A DNA stretch of 13,454 bases from the NCBI GenBank assembly GCA_036524155.1, contig DATDCV010000493.1, forward strand, positions 1-13,454. The letters run 5' to 3'. The stretch is from DATDCV01 sp036524155 (GTDB lineage: Bacteria > Verrucomicrobiota > Verrucomicrobiia > Limisphaerales > UBA8199). A program made the translations under genes and the position numbers. The notes beneath the pieces are model-generated. The model ran no database searches. It was not told where the DNA came from and worked only from the letters and a program-made list of their open reading frames with translations. Shown piece after piece: positions 1 through 6,126 of this stretch (within the stretch, counting starts at the first letter, position 1; each line of letters starts with the position of its first letter).

Positions 1-2
1 AA

Positions 3-212
3 GGCGAGCGGTTTGAGCGGGGGCCCCTGATCGCGGAAATCCTGGAACTGGACGCAGCGGAGCTGCCTTCCCGCGTTGCTTTTCGGTTCAATGCTTCGCT
101 GGATTCGCCCAGGTTCCACTGGCTGCAATTCGACTTCCAAACCTGTTCCCACGTGCCGTTTCCCGTCCCGGCCGTCGGCCAGCGGGTAACGGTTGTCGGC
201 CCTGAGCGCTAA
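3..212 (+). CDS. C-terminal end of an unrecognised protein (5' truncated by window edge)
   Basis: The frame beginning at base 3 is open for 69 codons and ends in TAA at 210-212; the other two plus frames stop within the first 30 bases. The visible piece starts GERFERGPLIAEILELDAAE and ends VGQRVTVVGPER. It is soluble in character, with several aromatic and Phe/Trp-rich stretches (for example RFHWLQFDFQ), no membrane segment and no catalytic motif I recognise. It does not look like the C-terminus of a ParE/GyrB protein, so the expected partner of the downstream topoisomerase subunit is not evident here. Coding is supported by the open frame to the window edge and the GC-rich third positions. 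The function is unknown. Confidence 0.6.
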   Translation, partial: GERFERGPLIAEILELDAAELPSRVAFRFNASLDSPRFHWLQFDFQTCSHVPFPVPAVGQRVTVVGPER

Positions 213-310
213 GTCAGAACAACAAACATGCGGCTGCTTCCGCCTGTTCTCCTCTGCCCGCCATCCGACGTCAACGGTCCACCACTCCATCAACCCATCA
301 CTCCACGGCT

Positions 311-353
311 CCCCCCTCCCGCCCCCCGCGCGCGCCCTCGCCCCGTACCCCCC
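311..353 (-). other. G-rich tract on the minus strand, potential G-quadruplex
   Basis: The plus strand carries C-runs at 311-316, 318-320, 322-327, 335-337, 341-344 and 348-353, so the minus strand has six runs of at least three G separated by 1, 1, 7, 3 and 3 bases. That satisfies the usual four-run quadruplex pattern with short loops. It lies in non-coding DNA about 300 bases upstream of the topoisomerase start. Whether it folds in the cell, or does anything, is not shown by the sequence. Confidence 0.4.
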
Positions 354-463
354 TCAGAAGGTGTGAAAAAATCGGCGGAGCGCGAGTAAACGCTCAACAC
401 CCACGTTGAGGGCCAACCATTTGCGATTGCCAGTTTCGGCCGTTTTCAATTTTTCCACAGCTT

Positions 464-561
464 CTCAGTCTTGGATCGGAGCGCCGAGTTGTACTCGGCT
501 TACAGGAGGCCGTCGGTCCGCTTAAGCCGATTAGAAATCGGCGCTCCGACCCAAGACTGAG
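464..561. repeat. REPIN-like paired palindromic repeat
   Basis: Two arms of 24 bases (464-487 and 538-561) are inverted copies of each other with one mismatch; each carries GGAGCGCCGA. Each arm also begins its own short hairpin. On the left, GCCGAGT (483-489) pairs with ACTCGGC (493-499) across a TGT loop. On the right, GCCGATT (526-532) pairs with AATCGGC (536-542) across an AGA loop. The stem-tip bases differ between the two hairpins yet stay complementary within each, which suggests selection for the fold. Two REP-type hairpins facing each other with a spacer is the architecture of a REPIN. No transposase is present nearby. Alternatively this is a long bidirectional terminator, although no U-tract follows. 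Confidence 0.65.
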
Positions 562-645
562 GCGATACCTCGCCCCTCGTAATTTAGTCGCCTCCGGGTC
601 CTCCCGAGGATATAAGTAAGCCCGTTTGTTCGAACGAGTTTAGCA

Positions 646-2808
646 ATGTCAGCCAAACGTAAAAACAATCCGAACCAGCCTGAGCTGCCCATCGGCGAGC
701 TGCCGGCAGCGGATAAGACTGCCCCAGTTAAGCCGACGAAAGGCCAAAACGACGATCCTCGGCCCCCCAAAGCCAAGCCCGCCAAGAACGGCAACGGCGA
801 CACCACGCACGTTTTGGCCGAGCAGGTGGCGGTGACGCCCCCGCCGCGGCCATTTGTGCCGGACAAGATCGAGTTGCCACTGCATGGCCGCGTCAACCGC
901 AGCTTCCTGGACTACGCCTCCTACGTCATCCGGGACCGCGCGATCCCGCACATCGCGGATGGCTTGAAGCCTGTCCAGCGCCGCATCCTGTGGGCGCTCC
1001 ATCAAATGGACGATGGCCGCTTCATGAAGGTCGCGAACGTCACCGGTGAAACAATGAAGTACCACCCCCACGGGAACGCTTCTATCGACGACGCGCTGGT
1101 GGTGCTCGCCAACAAACGTTACCTCATCGAGGGACAAGGCAACTTCGGCAATATCTTCACCGGGGACCCGGCGGCCGCACCGCGCTACATCGAGGCCCGG
1201 TTGACGCAACTCGCCCGCGAGGAACTCTTCAACGACGAGATTACCGAACGCGTGCCCAGCTACGACGGCCGGCGCGAAGAGCCGGTGAGCCTGCCGAGCA
1301 AGCTGCCGCTGCTGCTGATGCTCGGCACCGAAGGCATCGCGGTCGGCATGTCCTCGCGCATTCTGCCACATAATTTCCCCGAGTTGATCGAGGCGCAAAT
1401 CGCCATTCTCAAGAATCAGCCGTTCAAGTGCCTGCCCGATTTCCAGACCGGCGGCCTGATGGACGCCCGCGGTTACAAGGATGGAACCGGCGAAATCAAG
1501 GTTCGCGCCAAAATCAAAATCAAGGACGAATCCACGGTGGCCATTAAGGAAATCCCGCCCACCACCACCACCGACTCGCTAATGGGCTCCATCGAGGACG
1601 CCTCGCGCAAGGGCAAGATCAAGGTCAAAAGCGTCAACGATTTCACGTCCGAGGAAGCCGAGATCGAGGTCAAGGCCCCCAGCGGCGTCAGCGCCGAGCA
1701 GTTGGTGGATGCCCTCTACGCCTTCACCGACTGCGAAGTGACGATCGCCAGCCGGATTGTCGTGATCAAAGACAACCGGCCCGTCGAGATGACCGTCTCC
1801 GAGGTTCTCCGCGAGAACACGGCCCAGCTTGTGGATATCCTTAAACGCGAGCTTCAACTCAAGCAGTCCAAGCTGCTGGACGAGCTGCATTTCCGCACCC
1901 TCGAGCGGATTTTCATCGAGGAACGGATCTACAAGCGACTCGAGCAGTGCAAAACCAACGAGGCGGTGTTGGCCGCCGTGCAGGATGGTTTCAAGCCGTT
2001 CCGCAAACAGTTGCTGCGGGAGCTGGTCGAGGCCGATGTCGAACGCCTGTTGCAGGTGCGCATCCGCCGGATTTCACTGTTCGACATCAACAAGCATCGC
2101 GAGGAGATGGAGAAAAACAAAGCTGATCTCGACGAGACGCGCCGCAACCTCAAGAACCTGACCCGCTACGTCATTGGTCACCTTGAGGCGGTGCTCGCCA
2201 AGCATGGCCCGCTCTATCCCCGGATCACCAAATCCAGCCGCTACGACGAGGTCGACGCCCGGGAAGTCGCGTTCAAAGCGTTCAAAGTGGCCTATGATCG
2301 AGAATCCGGCTATATCGGTCACAAGGTTTCCGGCGAGGAATTCCGTCTGGATTGCACCAAGTTCGACAAACTGCTGATGGTTTTCAGGGACGGCCATTAC
2401 CAGGTGGTCGAATTGCCCGAGAAGCTCTTCGTCGGCCCGGACCTGGTCTATTGCGGCTTGCCCGAGCGCGACCGCGTTTTCACCTGCGCCTACACGAATC
2501 GGGAGGCAAGTTACCTCAAACGATTCACCTTTGGCGGGTCGATTCTGAATAAGGTCTACCACTGCATCACCCCCAAATCCCGGGTGCTGTTCTTTGAACC
2601 CGGCACCCCGGCGGAGCTGTTCATTCGGTACAAACCGGCCCCGTATCAGAAAATTAACCAGCAAACTTGCATTCCTTCGCAGGTCGAGGTCAAGGGCCCG
2701 AAAACGCGCGGCCGGCAAATCTCGATCAAGGACGTCTCCTCGATCAACAGCCAACCCTCGCGCGGTTGGGACCCGGAAGCTCCCACTACGAAGCTGCAGT
2801 TCGTATGA
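646..2808 (+). CDS. parC: DNA topoisomerase IV / gyrase subunit A-like protein (ParC type)
   Basis: This is the 720-residue breakage-reunion subunit of a type IIA topoisomerase. It cuts and passes duplex DNA together with an ATPase subunit (ParE/GyrB), which is not seen here. Residues 1-75 are a Lys/Pro-rich, probably disordered extension. The core begins near residue 78 with FLDYASYVIRDRAIP and DGLKPVQRRIL. The catalytic tyrosine is Tyr181 in AAPRYIEARL, preceded by the conserved Arg180. The tower and coiled-coil regions run to about residue 530. The remaining roughly 175 residues form a shortened C-terminal domain with no GyrA box, which favours a decatenating ParC-like role over negative supercoiling. 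The sequence resembles the Bacteroidetes-type ParC (DDGR, KVANVTG, GNFGNIFTGD). ATG 646 has no good Shine-Dalgarno; GTG 856 is a possible but less likely alternative start. Confidence 0.9.
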   Translation: MSAKRKNNPNQPELPIGELPAADKTAPVKPTKGQNDDPRPPKAKPAKNGNGDTTHVLAEQVAVTPPPRPFVPDKIELPLHGRVNRSFLDYASYVIRDRAIPHIADGLKPVQRRILWALHQMDDGRFMKVANVTGETMKYHPHGNASIDDALVVLANKRYLIEGQGNFGNIFTGDPAAAPRYIEARLTQLAREELFNDEITERVPSYDGRREEPVSLPSKLPLLLMLGTEGIAVGMSSRILPHNFPELIEAQIAILKNQPFKCLPDFQTGGLMDARGYKDGTGEIKVRAKIKIKDESTVAIKEIPPTTTTDSLMGSIEDASRKGKIKVKSVNDFTSEEAEIEVKAPSGVSAEQLVDALYAFTDCEVTIASRIVVIKDNRPVEMTVSEVLRENTAQLVDILKRELQLKQSKLLDELHFRTLERIFIEERIYKRLEQCKTNEAVLAAVQDGFKPFRKQLLRELVEADVERLLQVRIRRISLFDINKHREEMEKNKADLDETRRNLKNLTRYVIGHLEAVLAKHGPLYPRITKSSRYDEVDAREVAFKAFKVAYDRESGYIGHKVSGEEFRLDCTKFDKLLMVFRDGHYQVVELPEKLFVGPDLVYCGLPERDRVFTCAYTNREASYLKRFTFGGSILNKVYHCITPKSRVLFFEPGTPAELFIRYKPAPYQKINQQTCIPSQVEVKGPKTRGRQISIKDVSSINSQPSRGWDPEAPTTKLQFV

Positions 2809-2823
2809 CCCGGGCAAATTCCT

Positions 2824-2852
2824 TTGCTTTTTATAGGAAAGATTCTTTTAAT
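2824..2852 (+). promoter_or_regulatory. Possible promoter immediately upstream of the CvpA-family gene
   Basis: A short AT-rich island in otherwise GC-rich DNA holds TTGCTT (2824-2829) and TTTAAT (2847-2852), separated by 17 bases. The -10 element differs from TATAAT at one position; the -35 keeps only TTG. Transcription from it would start about 2858-2861, at the ATG itself, giving a leaderless or nearly leaderless message. That fits the absence of a Shine-Dalgarno at a usable distance. The AT richness alone could be a chance intergenic feature. Confidence 0.35.
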
Positions 2853-2860
2853 TACCTTGT

Positions 2861-4078
2861 ATGATGATTTGGCTTCTGGCCTTGATCCTTGTCGCCTCGG
2901 TGGCCGCGCTGGGCTATCGGCAGGGCGTAATTCGAGTCGCGTTTTCTTTCCTGGGCATCATCGCCGGCGCTCTGCTCGCAGTGCCACTGGCCGGGTTGGT
3001 GGCCAAAGTGCTCGGCATGTTCGGCCTGAAAGATCCGTTGATGCTATGGGCCCTCGCACCGGTGGTCGCTTTCATCGTCATTTCAGCGGCCTTCAAAATT
3101 GGCGCGCTCCCCGTCCATCAGAAAGTGGATGTATATTATAAATACCACAGCGGCGATCTGCGGTTGGCTCTGTGGGAACGGTTGAGCCGGCGGCTCGGCT
3201 TGTGCCTCGGCGTGCTCAACGGGGTTCTTTACGCCGTGCTCCTGGCTTTTCTGATCTACGTGCCCAGCTACGCGACGGTCCAGTTCGAAAGTTCCGACCA
3301 GGACCCCAAGTGGCTCCGCTGGCTCAGCTCGCTGGGTCGCGGCCTCCAAAGCACCGGCCTGGACAATGTCGCGCGCTCGATTGACCGCACGCCCGACCTC
3401 AATTACCGCATGGTCGACATGGCGGCGTTACTTTACCGAAATCCGTTGGCTGAAGCGCGCGTCGGCAGCTACCCCGCTTTCCTGATGCTGGCTGAATTAC
3501 CCGAGTTTACCGAGATGTCCACGGACAAAGGTTTGCTCGATCCCTGGCACCGACAGATCCCGATTATGCAGTTGCTGGAGACGCCCAGGCTCGTCAACAT
3601 TCGAAACAATCCGGAACTGTTGAAGACCGTCTGGAACACCACGGCTCCTGATTTGGAAGACTTCCGAGCGTATCTAAAAACCGGCCGGTCGGCCAGGTAC
3701 GATCCAATCAAAGTGCTGGGCCGATGGAAATTCGACGTCAGTGCCGCGGTCGGCGCGATCCGCCGCACGCGTCCGGCGATGTCTTCGCGGGATATGCAAA
3801 ACCTGAGGAGATTTATGGATGCGGCGTTTGGGAAAACCGGTCTGATAGCCAGGCCCGATCATTCCGTCTCCTTGAAAAACTCCCCGGGCCTGCGACTCCA
3901 GACCGCTGCCGCAGCAGCTGCTTCGCCCGACCTCCAAACCTTCCAGGGCCAGTGGAAGGACCTCGACGGCAAATACGCGCTCACCTTTTCCGGAACGGAA
4001 ATGCCCGCCACGGTTGAAGGAGACCGCCTGACTTTGAAGAGCGACAGCCTGGGAATGGTATTCAATCGGGAGGATTGA
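2861..4078 (+). CDS. CvpA-family membrane protein with a long C-terminal extension
   Basis: This 405-residue protein has four predicted membrane helices in the first third (about residues 2-18, 26-49, 59-82 and 113-135), with Gly-rich spacing and the GYRQG and RLGLCLGVLNG signatures of the CvpA (colicin V production) family. The family consists of small inner-membrane proteins linked to envelope homeostasis, with no agreed biochemical activity. Typical members are about 160-200 residues; here some 260 further residues follow, probably outside the membrane and of unrecognised fold. The last 45 residues (FQGQWKDLDGKYALTFSG onward) have a Trp/Gly-rich strand pattern faintly like small lipocalin-type domains. 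Two consecutive ATG codons mark the start; the first is chosen. It begins 52 bases after the topoisomerase stop and ends just before the HemX/CcsA-like gene. Confidence 0.75.
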   Translation: MMIWLLALILVASVAALGYRQGVIRVAFSFLGIIAGALLAVPLAGLVAKVLGMFGLKDPLMLWALAPVVAFIVISAAFKIGALPVHQKVDVYYKYHSGDLRLALWERLSRRLGLCLGVLNGVLYAVLLAFLIYVPSYATVQFESSDQDPKWLRWLSSLGRGLQSTGLDNVARSIDRTPDLNYRMVDMAALLYRNPLAEARVGSYPAFLMLAELPEFTEMSTDKGLLDPWHRQIPIMQLLETPRLVNIRNNPELLKTVWNTTAPDLEDFRAYLKTGRSARYDPIKVLGRWKFDVSAAVGAIRRTRPAMSSRDMQNLRRFMDAAFGKTGLIARPDHSVSLKNSPGLRLQTAAAAAASPDLQTFQGQWKDLDGKYALTFSGTEMPATVEGDRLTLKSDSLGMVFNRED

Positions 4079-4130
4079 CGAGCGCAATTGCGGCTTGCGC
4101 CTAAGCCGGGCGCAGTTAACCTATGTCACT

Positions 4131-4970
4131 GTGGATTGGTTTACTGGCCAGCATTTTGATCGACAATTTTTCGCGCTCGCCGTAGTTTTTTACGGCCTGA
4201 GCATGGCCTATTCGGTATTCCTTTGGCGCAAGGGCTTCCGCCGGGACGACCACATCAATTATTTCGCGCTGCTGGTGGCTTTCGGCCTGCACTCCACCGC
4301 CATGTTCCTGCGCGGGTTCCGCCTGAACCATTGCCCCGTATCCAATCTGTTTGAGGCGACTATCTTTGCCTTGTGGACCATTGTGGCGGTCTACCTCGTC
4401 GTCGGCCTCTGGCCGCGTTTACGTTTTCTCGGCGCGTTCGCCTCCCCATTTCTTTTCGGCATCGGCGTGTTTGCGTTGATGCCCAGCCTGGACGGCCCGC
4501 GCACTGCCCGGCCGGACCTGCCGGTGGCCTTGACCAGCGTCCATGCTGCGTTGCTCGCGCTGGCATATGGCGCCTTCGGGCTCGGTTCGGTTGCCGCCGT
4601 GATGTATCTGAGCCAGGAAAACAGCCTCAAGCTGCATAAACTCAAAGTCATCTTTTCGTTGTTGCCTCCCATCCAGCGGCTGGAGGCGGTCGTGAGCCGG
4701 CTCCTGGTTGCAGGATTCCTCCTGCTTAGCGTGGGGTTGGTCCTCGGCGTGCTCGACCTGGCGTATCTCAATAACTCGCATACCTACCGTGGGGATCCCA
4801 AAATCATCTGGTCGGGGATAGTCTGGCTGATCTATCTGGGTTTAATTATCATGCGGTGGAAATACGCCCAGGGCGGGCGCCGGTTTGCTCTCGGGGCCAT
4901 TGGCACGTTTGCCTTCGTTTTGCTGACGTTCTGGGGCACTAACCTGCTGTCGCCTCTGCACAACCCATGA
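4131..4970 (+). CDS. ccsA: HemX/CcsA-like cytochrome c assembly family membrane protein
   Basis: This polytopic inner-membrane protein (about 279 residues, roughly eight hydrophobic helices) belongs to the CcmC/CcsA/HemX family. The family handles heme for cytochrome c maturation or, for HemX, is tied to control of glutamyl-tRNA reductase. Visible signatures are a DRQFFALAVVFYG first helix, RGDPKIIWSGIVWLIYLG near the C-terminus, and a final FWGTNLLSPLH segment with a conserved-type His. The tryptophan-rich WGxxWxW half of the heme-binding motif is missing, as in HemX proteins. The gene sits directly before hemA, which supports a HemX-type role. The start is uncertain: GTG 4131 gives a natural amino end just before DRQFF, while the frame stays open back to TTG 4095. 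GGGAGGA at 4068-4074 is too far from either. The stop overlaps an ATG in ATGA at 4967-4970. Confidence 0.8.
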   Translation: MDWFTGQHFDRQFFALAVVFYGLSMAYSVFLWRKGFRRDDHINYFALLVAFGLHSTAMFLRGFRLNHCPVSNLFEATIFALWTIVAVYLVVGLWPRLRFLGAFASPFLFGIGVFALMPSLDGPRTARPDLPVALTSVHAALLALAYGAFGLGSVAAVMYLSQENSLKLHKLKVIFSLLPPIQRLEAVVSRLLVAGFLLLSVGLVLGVLDLAYLNNSHTYRGDPKIIWSGIVWLIYLGLIIMRWKYAQGGRRFALGAIGTFAFVLLTFWGTNLLSPLHNP

Positions 4971-5058
4971 ATCTATCGGCTCTTGATCAGCGGCGCGGTC
5001 CTGCCCGCGTCCCGCGATTTCGGGGTTCGGCTGTCGGCCTTCGAGTCTCTTAGCGCAC

Positions 5059-6117
5059 ATGCCTCTCGTCGTCATCGGCCTCAGTCATCATTCCTGCCCG
5101 GTCACCGTGCGCGAGCGATTCGCCTTCCCCGAGACCCGCGTGCCTGCGGCGCTGCAAGCGCTGCGCCAGGCCGGACTCGCCGAGGAAGGTGTCATCCTTT
5201 CCACCTGCAACCGCGTCGAAATCTATGCGGTCACCCCTCTGGACGGCGCCAAAGCCTTTGCCTCCATCCGCGAGTTCATGGTCAACTGTCATGATTATCG
5301 AGAGCCGGTGACGGACGAGATTTACGGCTTAAGCGAACCGCAGAGTATTTACCATCTCTTCAAAGTCGCCTGCGGCCTCGATTCGATGGTGCTCGGCGAA
5401 ACCGAAATCCTCGGCCAACTCAAGAAGGCCTACGACCTGGCCCTTCAAAACGGGTATACCGGCGGCCGGTTGAACAAAGCGTTTCAGCGGGCGTTTAACG
5501 TCGCCAAGCACATCCGCACCACCACCATGATCCAACGCGGCAGCGTCTCCGTCGGGTCTGTCGCAGTCGAACTGGCGGAAAAAATCTTCAGCGATTTGCA
5601 CGAACGGGACGTCATGGTCATCGGGGCCGGAGACACCAGCGAAAAAACAGCGCGCGCTCTCCTCTCCCGAGGCGCGCGCAGCATACTGGTCACCAACCGT
5701 TCGCATGAGAAAGCCGAGGCGCTCGCTCAGGAACTCGGCGGACGGGCCATCCAGTTTGACCAGTGGGCGACCGAATTCTCCCATATTGATATTGTCATCA
5801 GCAGCACCGCCGCGCCTCATTACATTCTGGACCGTGCCAAGCTCGAGCCGCTGATGAAGCTCCGCCGCAATCGGCCGCTGCTGCTGGTCGATATCGCTGT
5901 CCCGCGCGACATCGAGCCCGAGGTCAACTTCATGGAAAACGTTTACCTGTACAACATCGATGACCTGCAGGCCATCGCGGATGATTACCTCAAGCAACGC
6001 AAAGAAGAAGCGGCCCGTTGCGAGCAGATCATTCGGGAGAAAGCCGCGCCCTTGCTGGGTTCGCCGGGACCACGACCGCCAGCCCCCGAGGCGCGGCCCG
6101 CGTTCGGGGGGCAATGA
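5059..6117 (+). CDS. hemA: Glutamyl-tRNA reductase (HemA)
   Basis: This cytoplasmic enzyme reduces Glu-tRNA(Glu) to glutamate-1-semialdehyde with NADPH, the first committed step of C5 tetrapyrrole synthesis. The N-terminal catalytic domain opens VVIGLSHHSCPVTVRERFAF and holds the nucleophile Cys50 in STCNRVEIYA. VLGETEILGQLKKAY (111-125) and the SVSVGSVAVELA segment follow. The NADPH-binding Rossmann motif is VMVIGAGDTSEKTA (185-198), and DIAVPRDIEP lies at 278-287. At 352 residues it is shorter than common bacterial enzymes (about 400-420); the loss is in the C-terminal dimerisation region, which here ends in a Pro/Ala-rich tail. ATG 5059 is chosen because the preceding in-frame codons offer no ATG and the start matches the family's amino end. 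The gene lies in a block with ccsA, hemC and cobA-hemD. Confidence 0.95.
   Translation: MPLVVIGLSHHSCPVTVRERFAFPETRVPAALQALRQAGLAEEGVILSTCNRVEIYAVTPLDGAKAFASIREFMVNCHDYREPVTDEIYGLSEPQSIYHLFKVACGLDSMVLGETEILGQLKKAYDLALQNGYTGGRLNKAFQRAFNVAKHIRTTTMIQRGSVSVGSVAVELAEKIFSDLHERDVMVIGAGDTSEKTARALLSRGARSILVTNRSHEKAEALAQELGGRAIQFDQWATEFSHIDIVISSTAAPHYILDRAKLEPLMKLRRNRPLLLVDIAVPRDIEPEVNFMENVYLYNIDDLQAIADDYLKQRKEEAARCEQIIREKAAPLLGSPGPRPPAPEARPAFGGQ
6083..6110 (+). other. GC-rich hairpin over the hemA stop / hemC start junction
   Basis: CCCCCGA (6083-6089) pairs with TCGGGGG (6104-6110). Inside it, CGCG (6092-6095) pairs with CGCG (6099-6102) around a GCC loop. It lies in the last codons of hemA, with hemC beginning 17 bases downstream, and no U-tract follows. 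It could slow ribosomes or adjust hemC translation, or could simply reflect Pro/Ala/Gly codons in GC-rich DNA. Confidence 0.3.
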
Positions 6118-6126
6118 GCCGAGCGC

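Larger units (their letters stand above)
213..645. other. 433-base intergenic region without a credible gene
   Basis: I see no supportable gene between the upstream partial CDS and the topoisomerase gene. The first half (about 225-355) is strikingly pyrimidine-rich on the plus strand and ends in a run of C-blocks. A small hairpin (CTCAAC at 393-398 with GTTGAG at 405-410) follows, then the paired palindromic repeat at 464-561. The last 80 bases lead into the topoisomerase start and hold only a weak promoter-like hexamer (TATAAG at 611-616) without a convincing -35 box at the right distance. The topoisomerase promoter and any terminator of the upstream gene must lie here, but neither can be placed with confidence. 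Confidence 0.6.

Noticed and set aside
451..459. Possible DnaA box TTTTCCACA
   Set aside because: A single near-match without a cluster, AT-rich unwinding element or dnaA/dnaN neighbourhood is expected by chance.
649..1398. A 249-codon minus-strand frame inside the topoisomerase gene
   Set aside because: It mirrors a strongly conserved coding region containing the catalytic tyrosine; shadow of GC-rich codons.
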